DNA of 64,000 nt from Halostella pelagica (GTDB lineage Archaea; Halobacteriota; Halobacteria; Halobacteriales; Natronoarchaeaceae). This document shows, piece after piece, positions 44,183 through 53,116 of the stretch (positions are counted from its first letter, which is position 1; every line of letters begins with the position of its first letter). Both the position numbers and the translations under genes were made by a program. The DNA lies in contig CP040680.1 in the NCBI GenBank assembly GCA_005954745.1, forward strand, positions 248,001-312,000, given 5' to 3'. Below the pieces are notes generated by a model. The model saw nothing but the letters and a program-made list of their open reading frames with translations. It searched no databases and was not told the origin of the DNA.

Positions 44183-44583
44183 ATGAGTGCCCATTTCGCC
44201 TCGGAGACGATGTATTTTGTGAGCGAAAGACTGTACCTCACAGAGAGATCAATCACCTGCTTCGCAGTAGTACGTGGGACAATGACACACTCATTCTGCG
44301 TCTAAACAAGGCCCATTGGGAAAGAAACACCCAAAAGAGACTGCCCGGGTTAGCGTTCAGAGCGACGAAACCGGGACCCAAACCCTGGGTACACTCACTG
44401 GTCTGCTCGAATGGACGCTTCAACTGGAAGTGGATACCGGTTAGAACGGCTGATGTTCGAGTGTTACGGTCGACTGACCTGCCGGGTCCTCCCTATTTCA
44501 CCCGCCCGCTCCCGGTACAGGAACCCGAAGCTGTCAGTCACACCAAGAGTGAAGTATGGCCGATATGTTGGTAGGGAGTATCG

Positions 44584-47500
44584 ATGGATTCAACGCTTCT
44601 CACCGGTCCGAAACACGCCCGATTGGAACGACGGGCATTTCAGCGGGCTGGTGACATCGCAACCGATTCGCTGGGGAGTATACTCTACATAACGCGGAAC
44701 GACGCCCGCCGGAGTATGGTCGAGGATAGCTGGGCCGCGTCCCACGATTCCCTTCGCCTTCGCGCCGAGACGCTTGATGCGGTCGTTCGCGAGTGGTACG
44801 AGAACCTTTACGGCCCGGTTCAACCACTCACCGGACAGCTGAACCGCCGGCTAACCGAGTTCGCTCTAGACAGAACCCCAGCCGAGACTACTGGTGTTCT
44901 TGCCGGCGAACCTGCATCCGCCGCACTCGCTGATTCGTTCAGTAGCCGGTTCTCACTCTTCGACGACGCCCGCGTCGGGACCGCCGACGCGCTGGCAGCG
45001 GAGTTCGAGGGGTCCCCTCTCGATGACCGTATAGCGACAGCCACCGTCGACGCCTACCGCCATTACAGGGATCTCCATGCAGACCACGTCGACGAGTGGG
45101 TCTGTACCCGTGGGGAGATGTTCAACGCCGTCGCGACGGCAGACCAGCCGCTTTCGACACTTTTCCCGGAACTGGACGTCGTCGTCCTCTCTGGGTATCA
45201 CGAGTTCCGCCCCGTCGAACGGCGCGTCGTCGAACGCCTCGTCGACGACCTCCCGATAATCGCGCTACTGCCGCTCCATCAGGGGGGCCAGACCGGGGTC
45301 GACGCGGTCGCGGAAGACGCCCTAGACGTCTACGAATCGCTGAACTTCGAGACGGTAGAAATAGAGCCCACTGATGGGGCCGGGCAGGCCTTCGGAACGA
45401 TCACTGAGGCCCTCTATCGGCCGGATCCAGACGTCATCTCGGTCTCTGACTCTCTCCGATGGCGGAAACTCCCCACGCCCGAACGCGAAATTCGCTTCGT
45501 CGCCCGCGAACTCCGAACCGAGCTGGCCGATGGCCGTGACCCGGACGACCTGGCTGTCGTCGTGCCGGGGACCGAGGCCTATTCGGGGTATGTCGAGGAC
45601 ACGTTCGATACGTTCGACATCCCGTACGTCACGACCGCCGCTTCACAGCTGAACCGGACGTTCACCGGGAGTGTCGTACACGACCTCCTAAACCTCGCCG
45701 AACCCGACCCGCGCGCTGGGGACCTCACCTCGCTACTGGCGAATCCGCTGGTCGATGTCGTCGATAGTGACCTGGCCAGCGCCATTACGGCAGCTGCCCG
45801 CCGGCGCGACACGGTTTCGGTGTCACCTCTCCTCGACGATGTCGACGATGAGGCGGCGGCGCTGATCCAGGATCTGCTAGCTACGCTCGAGACGCTCCGA
45901 ACGGGCGACATCGGGGGCGCAACCGAGACGCTCCGACGACTGCTGGACGACCGGTTCGACCTGGAGACAGCGACGGAAGACTACGCCAGCGGCGCCGAGC
46001 AAGCCGTCGAGGGGCGGGCCTACGACACCGTGGACGAGGTCCTCTCCTCGTTCGAGTCGCTGGCGGGTGTCAGTAGTGATCTCTCCCCGTTGGCATTGTT
46101 CACCCGCGCCTTCGACGGCGTGCCGATTCGGGTTCCGCAAGGCGCTGTCGGCGGCCACGTCGAAGTGATGGGGATGCTCGACGCCCGGATGAGGTCCTTC
46201 GAGAAGGTGTTTCTCGTGGGACTGACCAGCGAACATTTCCCGGTGACGCCGGAACGTCCGGCTTTCTTCGAGGAGATGACGGACGCCCATCCCAGGTTCG
46301 ACACGGGGGACGAGCGACTCCGAGGCCGGTATCTCTTCGCGACTCTGCTCGCGAACGTCGACGCGCTCACGATCACTACGCCCGAGACCGGCGACGACGA
46401 ATCAACCGTGATCCGGTCGCCGGTCCTCGATGAACTCCAACGCGTGACCGGCATCGACCCCGAGGACGGTGTCGACGACCGTGTGGGCTCTCGTGAAGAC
46501 CTCTTCCGCCACGTCGCCGAAACGGCCGACCGGCGTGCAGCAGTTAGTCGTGCCGGCGACCGAGGGGATCTCTCGCCTGAGCAGACCAAGCGCACGGACC
46601 GCGGACTCCTATGTGCGGCCAACAGGGGGGTTGCGGGCCTCACCGACCACGACGGGGTTTTGGCTCCCGAAACCGTCGCGGAGGTCTATCCACCGTCAGA
46701 GCGAGAACCCTACAGCGCGAGTCGGATCGAGCGATACGTCGAGTGTGGCTTCAAGTTCTACGCCGACAACGTGCTAGGGATCGAGGACCCCGACGACGTC
46801 GAGGTCGTCCCCACGCCGCTCGAAACCGGGTCGTACGTCCATGACGTCCTCGAACGGTTCTACGCCGATCTGCAGGACAAGGCCGAAGATGGTGTCGACC
46901 TCGCCGCGTTTGACCGGGCCACACTGACCGCGCATCTTCAGGAGATCGCCGTCGAGGAACTTCGAAACGCTGACTTCGACTACGACGGTCTATTCTACGA
47001 GCGGTGGAAGGCGGAACTGTTCGCGGGACTGGACGACTGCGGGCATACCCTCTACGAATCGGGCGTCAAGCCCCACGAAGCCCCCGAAGAGGGATTGTTC
47101 GCCACGTTTCTCGACAACGAACGTTCTCGGGATGGTGCGGCCCGTCCGCATCTGTTCGAAGCTCCGTTCGGTGAGGGCCTCCCCGACTCGGATGCTGGTC
47201 CGTTCACCGTCGAACGTCCGAACGGGTCGACTGTCTCGGTTCGCGGGTACATCGACCGCGTCGACGTAAGCCGGGACGGCGAGCAACCGACGCTCACGCT
47301 CTACGACTACAAGACCGGGCGGGCACCGTATATGACGAAGACGACCGGCGGCACGAAGTTTCAACTCCCTATCTATTTGCTCGCCGCCGACGATGTCGTC
47401 GACGGGGATCTGTTCGACCAGGGTCCACTTTCGGCGACGTACTATCAGGTGCGACCCCCCAACGACCTCAAGGTTCCACGCGGTGTCGAGTCGAAGTTCG

Positions 47501-47772
47501 ATTCAGAGGCCGAACTCCGCCGCTTCTTGGACGATATCGTCCCTGAGTGGCTCGGACGGATCGACGAGTCGATCGCCAACGGACAGTTCCATACGTCGCT
47601 CCTGTCCGCTCGCGGTGCGAACTGCCGGTACTGTGACTACCGTCGCGCGTGCGACGTTCGCCATCATCGCAAGCGAGAGTTCGTCGACGAGGTCCGCGAT
47701 GACGGCGCTGCCTACGTCCCGCTCCGTGTTCGCGACGACGAGGATATCGAGGCGGTGATGAGCGATGACTGA
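44584..47772 (+). CDS. AddB-like helicase-nuclease subunit with iron-sulfur nuclease domain
   Basis: Recombination protein of 1062 residues that would pair with AddA to resect double-strand DNA ends. The N-terminal two thirds resemble an inactivated UvrD/Rep-like fold (for example FLVGLTSEHFPVTPERPAFF). The C-terminal part is a RecB-like PD-(D/E)XK nuclease with YDYKTG. A first Cys near 720 (RYVECGFKFYADN) and three more near 1012-1021 (NCRYCDYRRAC) are the four ligands of the 4Fe-4S cluster seen in AddB. It overlaps the next gene by 8 bases. Confidence 0.85.
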   Translation: MDSTLLTGPKHARLERRAFQRAGDIATDSLGSILYITRNDARRSMVEDSWAASHDSLRLRAETLDAVVREWYENLYGPVQPLTGQLNRRLTEFALDRTPAETTGVLAGEPASAALADSFSSRFSLFDDARVGTADALAAEFEGSPLDDRIATATVDAYRHYRDLHADHVDEWVCTRGEMFNAVATADQPLSTLFPELDVVVLSGYHEFRPVERRVVERLVDDLPIIALLPLHQGGQTGVDAVAEDALDVYESLNFETVEIEPTDGAGQAFGTITEALYRPDPDVISVSDSLRWRKLPTPEREIRFVARELRTELADGRDPDDLAVVVPGTEAYSGYVEDTFDTFDIPYVTTAASQLNRTFTGSVVHDLLNLAEPDPRAGDLTSLLANPLVDVVDSDLASAITAAARRRDTVSVSPLLDDVDDEAAALIQDLLATLETLRTGDIGGATETLRRLLDDRFDLETATEDYASGAEQAVEGRAYDTVDEVLSSFESLAGVSSDLSPLALFTRAFDGVPIRVPQGAVGGHVEVMGMLDARMRSFEKVFLVGLTSEHFPVTPERPAFFEEMTDAHPRFDTGDERLRGRYLFATLLANVDALTITTPETGDDESTVIRSPVLDELQRVTGIDPEDGVDDRVGSREDLFRHVAETADRRAAVSRAGDRGDLSPEQTKRTDRGLLCAANRGVAGLTDHDGVLAPETVAEVYPPSEREPYSASRIERYVECGFKFYADNVLGIEDPDDVEVVPTPLETGSYVHDVLERFYADLQDKAEDGVDLAAFDRATLTAHLQEIAVEELRNADFDYDGLFYERWKAELFAGLDDCGHTLYESGVKPHEAPEEGLFATFLDNERSRDGAARPHLFEAPFGEGLPDSDAGPFTVERPNGSTVSVRGYIDRVDVSRDGEQPTLTLYDYKTGRAPYMTKTTGGTKFQLPIYLLAADDVVDGDLFDQGPLSATYYQVRPPNDLKVPRGVESKFDSEAELRRFLDDIVPEWLGRIDESIANGQFHTSLLSARGANCRYCDYRRACDVRHHRKREFVDEVRDDGAAYVPLRVRDDEDIEAVMSDD

Positions 47773-50700
47773 GGAGCGCGAGGACATCCAGCTCACCGAG
47801 GAACAGGAGGACGCCCTCGCTCAGGGGCGAAACGTCGCGATCACCGCCGGCGCCGGGACCGGGAAAACGACGACGTTGACCGAGCGGTACGTGACGATTC
47901 TGACCGAAAACCCGTCGCTCACGCCGGAGAACATCGTCACGATCACCTTCACTCGGAAGGCGGCCGCGGAACTGACTGAGCGCGTCCGGGAGGAGGTCTA
48001 CGATCGACTCGAGGCCGCCGACTCACCGGCGACGTATCAGCGCTGGCGGAACGTCCTCGATGATTTGGAGGACGGCTACGTCCACACCATTCACGCGTTC
48101 TGTACTCGGCTGTTACGGGAACGGGCGGTCGAGGCCCCCGTTCCGCTCGGGTTCGACGTGCTCGATGAGGACAGCGCCGCGACACTCCAGCGCGAGGTGG
48201 TGACCGAGTTCTTAGAGCACAACCAGGATGCCGACGACGTTTCCCTTCTCGCCCAGCTCTGGGGCCGTGACCAACTTGTCGACGTTCTCGTGGGGCTGCT
48301 CGATGAACGCCCGCAGAGCGAGGCAGTTCTCGAGGAGTGGCGTGACGCCGAGGTCGACGACTACGTCAATGTCCTCTGGAAGGAGGTCTGCGATTTGGAC
48401 GTGGTCGACGCCCGCCAAACCCTGTATGCGGACGGACTCCTAGAGCAGATAGACACAGTGGCGGGATGCGTGGATCGCGAGGCCGCGGTCTCTGATGATG
48501 ATGGGCTTCGGGCCTACCGAACGCTCACGGAGATCGCGACGACGCTCTCTGAGGACCCCGAAGAAAGCAATCCCCGCAAGTGCCAGCGAGCAATCCTCGA
48601 CCTCTACGAGGCGTGTGAGAAGAAAAACGGAGGTCTGTACAGCAGTTCCGGGTACGTCGTCGGTGATCGAGACGACTGGGGCGAGTACGGGGACGTCTAC
48701 GACGACCTGAAAGATGCCATCGACGCGATAATCGCGGCCGTCGAGCAGCACGAGGATGCGGTCGAGACGACGCCTGGGGAACTGGAAGCGAACAGCGCTC
48801 ACTACGCGCTCGCACTGATGCGTGTCTTCGACGACGTACTCTCGGCCTATACGGCCGAGAAGGAGCGGCGCGATACGCTCGATTTCCCCGGCGTGATCGA
48901 GACGACGCTCGAGTATTTGCGAGGCAACGACGCGGTCACAGCGCGGCTTCGAGAGCAGTTCGCGGCCGTGATGGTCGACGAGTTCCAGGACACGGACCCG
49001 CGCCAGTGGGAGTTGGTAAAGCTCCTCACGGGCGTCGGCGAGCGGACAGCGTCGAACGCCTTTCTCGTCGGCGACGAGAAACAAAGTATCTACGGGTTCC
49101 GTGGTGCCGACGTGACGACGTTCGGGGACGCACGGGCGGAACTACAGGCCGTCAACGCAACCCGTGGCGTCGACAACGTTCAGGATCGCGATGCCAAGAG
49201 CCCGACTGCGCTCGAACTCTCCGGGAACTTTCGGACGTTAAACGAGCCATTGTCCTTCCTGAACGAACTCTTCGACCACCTGTTCCAGCCGGAAGGCGAC
49301 GTCCACGAACCCTACGAGGCGCCACCACAGGAACTGAGCACGCAGCGCGATCGAATCGAAGACATCGAGGGACTACCCGGCAGCGTCGAGTATCTCGTGG
49401 TGCCCGACGACGCCGACACGGCAGCGGCGCTTTTCGGCGACACCCATCCGGTCGCCGAGGGTGCCCTGGATCACACTATTGAGGCGGAAGCGCAAGCCCT
49501 TGCCGCTCGACTGACCCGTCTGTTCGACGACCCGCCGACGGTGCAAGACCCAGACTCGGGAGAGCATCGCGATGCGACGCCTGACGACGTTGCGATCCTC
49601 CTCCGCCGGCGAACCCACCTGGACCGGTATCAACGGGCGCTTGAGGAGTATGACATACCCTACACGGTCGTGGGTGGCGTCGGGTTCTACGATACGCCCG
49701 AGGTACAGGTGCTCACGAACCTGCTTCGGGTGCTCGGTGACACGCAGGACGACGTCTCCCTCTACGGTGTTCTTCGGTCGCCGCTGTTCGGATTCGCAGA
49801 TGATCGCCTTGCACCAGCGGTCGCGGAGGCCGATTCAGTGTGGGACGCGCTCGCCGAGACGGACGACCCACAGCTGGCGGACGCCTTCGACCTCTTGACG
49901 ACGTGGCGGACTCTCAGTGGTTGCGCGACGCCGTCTGAGGATGGTGTGCTCTCGTGGAACCGACTGCTGTCTCGTGTGATCGACGATACTGGGTATCTGG
50001 CGAGCGTGAGTGCTGACGAACGCGGTCGGCAGGCCGTCGCGAACGTCGAGAAGTTCCGCGATCAGGTCCGCACCTGGAGCGAGAACGGGGTTCATACTGC
50101 TGCCGGGTTGCTCCACCGCATCGACCGCCAAGCCGAGATCGACCCTCGGGAGGGGGAGGCAGATATTCCGGGTGACGCCGAGGGCGTCCGGATTATGACG
50201 ATCCATTCCGCGAAGGGACTCGAGTTCCCGATCGTCACCGTCCCCGACCTCGGGAGCGACCTCAACTTCGGTCGCTCCGTCGACGACCATGGCTACGTTC
50301 GACTCGTGGACGGAACTGATGACGCGCCGCCGGTGCCGGCAGTCGGTGGGCCGAATCCGGACGATGCGTTCTCGATCGAGAAGACCGCTGTCCACGAGTA
50401 CGCGGACCGACGGTCGCGTCCACAAGAGCGTGCAGAGTCGAAACGGCTCCTCTACGTTGCGTGTACACGAACGCGGGATCACCTCCTTCTCTGCGGCACG
50501 CACGACATCGACGTTGACGAGTCTGGCGCCATCGAGCTCGGAGAGCCAGCAGCCTTCGACGATGCGGTTCGCTGGCGGGACTGGCTTCAGCCAGTCCTCC
50601 TCGACGGAGCCCTCGTCGCCGAGGCGATTCGGGACGGACAGGCCCGTGGTGAAATGGATGGAGCCAGCTATACCGTTCGCACGCCGCCGCGCCCAGTAGA

Positions 50701-51397
50701 CTGGCACACCGACGACGACGCTATTGATTCAACACCGAAGATATCGATTCCTTCGCCGCCGTCGCTAACGCCGGCGAAACGGATCGCGGCCACGACTCTC
50801 GTGAATGCGGTAGCGGAGACGTCTACAGACGGTCACAGTTACACCCAGAGTGGGGAGTCAGCCGGGCTGAGTCCCACTACGTTTGGGACGGTCGTCCACC
50901 GGCTCAACGAACTCCGCCCACCGAGAGACGAGTGGCCCACTCTGATTCGACGTCTGAGTCGGATGGCTGGCGAAGAGCCGACAGAAGCGGACCTCCGCAA
51001 TGCTGTTGATCACGCTGCTGATGCAGTCGAATTTGTAGACCAGGTTGAGGCCGATGCCCGAGTCCAAGAGACCTACGACGAGTACTCTGTCGTCGCCCGA
51101 ATTGGTGCGTCACGAATTGTCGGTGATATCGACCGGCTGCTCGTTACTCCAGACGCCTACCACATTATTGACTACAAGACGAACGACCTCTCATCGACTA
51201 CCTCGGATGAGCTAGCAGCGCACTATCGACCTCAAATGCTCGCGTACGCTCTCGCACTCTGGCAACACGACCGGAGTCGTGATGTGCGGGCGTCACTCAG
51301 GTTCACTGACACTGGCGTGGAGGAGCGATTTAATTGGGAGTTGGATCAGAGGACGGATATTGAATCTGAACTTCGCCGGATGATGGATCTGTTGTAG
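47765..51397 (+). CDS. AddA-like UvrD-family helicase-nuclease
   Basis: ATP-dependent 3'-5' helicase with a C-terminal nuclease, 1210 residues. Walker A is AGAGTGKTTT at about 29-38, followed by IVTITFTRKAAAELTERV (motif Ia), Walker B VDEFQDTDPRQWEL, QSIYGFRGADVTTF (motif III) and IMTIHSAKGLEFPIV (motif V). Near residue 1118 the RecB-like nuclease shows RIVGDIDRLLVTPDAYHIID then YKTND. With AddB it forms a RecBCD-like end-processing machine. Adjacent to the partition genes, it may help maintain this replicon. Confidence 0.9.
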   Translation: MTEEREDIQLTEEQEDALAQGRNVAITAGAGTGKTTTLTERYVTILTENPSLTPENIVTITFTRKAAAELTERVREEVYDRLEAADSPATYQRWRNVLDDLEDGYVHTIHAFCTRLLRERAVEAPVPLGFDVLDEDSAATLQREVVTEFLEHNQDADDVSLLAQLWGRDQLVDVLVGLLDERPQSEAVLEEWRDAEVDDYVNVLWKEVCDLDVVDARQTLYADGLLEQIDTVAGCVDREAAVSDDDGLRAYRTLTEIATTLSEDPEESNPRKCQRAILDLYEACEKKNGGLYSSSGYVVGDRDDWGEYGDVYDDLKDAIDAIIAAVEQHEDAVETTPGELEANSAHYALALMRVFDDVLSAYTAEKERRDTLDFPGVIETTLEYLRGNDAVTARLREQFAAVMVDEFQDTDPRQWELVKLLTGVGERTASNAFLVGDEKQSIYGFRGADVTTFGDARAELQAVNATRGVDNVQDRDAKSPTALELSGNFRTLNEPLSFLNELFDHLFQPEGDVHEPYEAPPQELSTQRDRIEDIEGLPGSVEYLVVPDDADTAAALFGDTHPVAEGALDHTIEAEAQALAARLTRLFDDPPTVQDPDSGEHRDATPDDVAILLRRRTHLDRYQRALEEYDIPYTVVGGVGFYDTPEVQVLTNLLRVLGDTQDDVSLYGVLRSPLFGFADDRLAPAVAEADSVWDALAETDDPQLADAFDLLTTWRTLSGCATPSEDGVLSWNRLLSRVIDDTGYLASVSADERGRQAVANVEKFRDQVRTWSENGVHTAAGLLHRIDRQAEIDPREGEADIPGDAEGVRIMTIHSAKGLEFPIVTVPDLGSDLNFGRSVDDHGYVRLVDGTDDAPPVPAVGGPNPDDAFSIEKTAVHEYADRRSRPQERAESKRLLYVACTRTRDHLLLCGTHDIDVDESGAIELGEPAAFDDAVRWRDWLQPVLLDGALVAEAIRDGQARGEMDGASYTVRTPPRPVDWHTDDDAIDSTPKISIPSPPSLTPAKRIAATTLVNAVAETSTDGHSYTQSGESAGLSPTTFGTVVHRLNELRPPRDEWPTLIRRLSRMAGEEPTEADLRNAVDHAADAVEFVDQVEADARVQETYDEYSVVARIGASRIVGDIDRLLVTPDAYHIIDYKTNDLSSTTSDELAAHYRPQMLAYALALWQHDRSRDVRASLRFTDTGVEERFNWELDQRTDIESELRRMMDLL

Positions 51398-51466
51398 TAG
51401 TCCCTCCTGTTCGGTGATCTGCCTTATGCAAGATAGTTTTGGAGACCCCAGTGACAGAATATGAGG

Positions 51467-51779
51467 AACGAATAAAACGAATGAAACGAACAAAACGAAC
51501 TGAATGAGCTAAATGAATGTGTTGAACGCATTTTGAGGAACGAACTGGTTAGGGATGAGCTGGCTCCCCTGACTTGATGAACAGAACGAGAGGAACGAAC
51601 AAAACGAATAGAACAAACGAGTTGATGGGAACGAGTGTGTTTGCTTCAACGAGTACAACGAACAGTTGGTTTTAACATCGTAGTAATCCTCTCACCGAGT
51701 GAAACACCCTCGCCGAACGCACCGAACTCAACGATCAAAACGAACGAAACGAGCAAAACGAACTAACTGAGGGAAACGA
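51467..51779. repeat. 9-bp-phased AACGA repeats upstream of parA
   Basis: AACGA(NNNN) units recur at exactly 9-base steps in clusters: 51467, 51476, 51485, 51494, then AATGA at 51503 and 51512; another run at about 51583-51626; and 51730, 51739, 51748, 51757, 51775 (ACTGA at 51766). About 17 AACGA copies in total lie in the non-coding region before parA. Iteron-like arrays next to parA usually form the partition centromere, or a replication origin. The same motif continues inside the next-but-one gene at 52677-52771. Confidence 0.8.
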
Positions 51780-51784
51780 AGAAT

Positions 51785-52603
51785 ATGACCGACACTAACA
51801 CCGCACGAATTACCGTGGCGAATCAGAAAGGAGGCGCAGGAAAGACGACCGACGTCATTCATACTGGCGGCGCGCTTTCCGCCCGGGGACACGATGTCCT
51901 CTTAGTCGATATCGACTATCACGGAGGGCTCACCTGCTCGCTTGGCTACAACGATCTGTACTACGATACCGACCGCACAACGCTTTTCGACGTGCTCGAT
52001 TTCGATCAGATGGAGTCAGTGAACGACATCATCGTCGAGCACGGGGAGTTCGACATCCTCCCCGCGAGTGAGAAACTCGCGAACAACAAGAACATCCAGA
52101 CGCTGCTGGAAGCGCCAAAGAGCAGAGAGCGACTAGAGATGACTCTCGATGAACTCGACAGGGACTACGACTACATTATCGTGGACACGCCGCCTTCCCT
52201 GAACGTCCTCACCGATAACGCTCTCGTCGCGACCGGTAACGTCGTTATCCCGGTCATCCCCGAGAAACTCAACGCCAATAGTCTCCAAATTTTCGCGAAG
52301 CAACTGAGTTCGCTCGAACAGGCGTACGGTGACATCGAAAGACTCGCGATCGTGTGCAATCGGGTCGAACAGAACGCCGAGCACCGAGATACGATCGAGG
52401 AGATCAAATCAGCGTACTCGCTCCCCGTCTTCGAGATCCCGAAGCGCACGGACCTCTCTCAGTCGATCCGTGATGGGGTGTCCGTCTTCGACTTCGGTAA
52501 GGAAAACAAGCGCGTCGAGGATGCTCGCGAGTTGTTCACCGAAATCGCCGACCGGTTCGACGAGACGTTTGAGAAGACTGTTCTTGAGGAGGTTGAAGCA
52601 TGA
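51785..52603 (+). CDS. parA: ParA-family partition ATPase
   Basis: Deviant Walker-type ATPase of 272 residues that positions replicons. The N-terminus has RITVANQKGGAGKTTDVIHT (deviant Walker A), LLVDIDYHGGLT (A' motif) and YIIVDTPPSL (Walker B). The rest follows the plasmid ParA pattern, with VIPVIPEKLNANSLQIF and ending KTVLEEVEA. There is no N-terminal HTH domain, so autoregulation probably uses the partner. Its stop overlaps the next start by 4 bases. A decayed relative lies at 3692-3838. Confidence 0.92.
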   Translation: MTDTNTARITVANQKGGAGKTTDVIHTGGALSARGHDVLLVDIDYHGGLTCSLGYNDLYYDTDRTTLFDVLDFDQMESVNDIIVEHGEFDILPASEKLANNKNIQTLLEAPKSRERLEMTLDELDRDYDYIIVDTPPSLNVLTDNALVATGNVVIPVIPEKLNANSLQIFAKQLSSLEQAYGDIERLAIVCNRVEQNAEHRDTIEEIKSAYSLPVFEIPKRTDLSQSIRDGVSVFDFGKENKRVEDARELFTEIADRFDETFEKTVLEEVEA

Positions 52604-53007
52604 CCGACGGCTGGGGCGATGCTTCTGGCATTGAGGGCAACTATGAAGAGGAAGATGATGAGGTCGATTCCAGCGAAACGAGTGAGGTGAGTGAAACGAG
52701 GGAAACCAGTTCGTCAACCGAAACGACTGAACCGACTTCAACGAGTGAAACGAACGAAACGAGAAAAACGAAGGAGAATATCAAGGACGAGTGGAACGGG
52801 CGGACGATCTATATCCCAGATAATGTGCTTGACGAAATGGAGGATACCTACCTCGAGTCCCAACTGAAACTACGAAAGGCGGGTCAGAATGAGTTCAAGA
52901 AAAACCGCCACTTCTACCCTCTTCTCGTCCAGTTCGGTGTTGAGGCGCTCTCTGAGGCAGATGCTGAGGAAATCCAGGCTCGGCTTTCGGAACTCGGCGA
53001 CGAATGA
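52600..53007 (+). CDS. ParA partner protein with a Thr/Glu tripeptide-repeat region
   Basis: 135 residues, ATGA overlap with parA. An acidic N-terminus is followed by a low-complexity stretch of roughly E-T-S/N-E-T triplets (about 27-60), then a C-terminal domain (WNGRTIYIPDNVLDEMEDTY; LRKAGQNEFKKNRHFYPLLV) that may be the DNA- or ParA-binding part. By position it is the ParB-like adaptor, but I recognise no ParB or RHH motif with certainty. The repeat region is encoded by the same 9-bp AACGA units that lie upstream of parA. Confidence 0.75.
   Translation: MTDGWGDASGIEGNYEEEDDEVDSSETSEVSETRETSSSTETTEPTSTSETNETRKTKENIKDEWNGRTIYIPDNVLDEMEDTYLESQLKLRKAGQNEFKKNRHFYPLLVQFGVEALSEADAEEIQARLSELGDE
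52677..52771. repeat. 9-bp-phased AACGA repeats inside the ParA-partner gene
   Basis: AACGA or one-base variants occur at 52677, 52686 (GGTGA), 52695, 52704 (AACCA), 52722, 52731 (ACCGA), 52740, 52749, 52758 and 52767, all multiples of 9 apart. The single skipped slot is 52713. A 9-base period keeps the reading frame, giving the E-T/S tripeptide pattern in the protein. Confidence 0.82.
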
Positions 53008-53116
53008 CCTCGTGCAGAACAAGGCCCGATGAAAGTTGAGCCCGGCCGTCTCAATGCATATGGTTCTCTCTACGAGTGCCCGACTAGGCGCGAATCAGCG
53101 TGTATTCGGCTCGAAA

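Larger units (their letters stand above)
42766..44313 (+). mobile_element. IS5-family element carrying a passenger lipoprotein gene (1548 bp)
   Basis: Left end GGCCTTGTTTAGATGC (42766-42781) matches the complement of the right end GCGTCTAAACAAGGCC (44298-44313) at 15 of 16 positions. The transposase occupies 42837-43661. About 650 bases lie between its stop and the right end, holding an oppositely oriented Tat-lipoprotein gene. Near-identical 9-bp flanks outside both ends support mobilisation as one unit. Confidence 0.75.

Noticed and set aside
51467-51779. AACGA array as a CRISPR array
   Set aside because: The units are 9 bases with no 28-37-base repeats, no unique spacers and no cas genes nearby; iteron/centromere repeats fit better.
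53003-53020. CAGAACAAGGCCCGATG as a solitary copy of the IS5-type right end
   Set aside because: Only about ten bases (AACAAGGCCC) match the element's terminus, too few to support an insertion scar.
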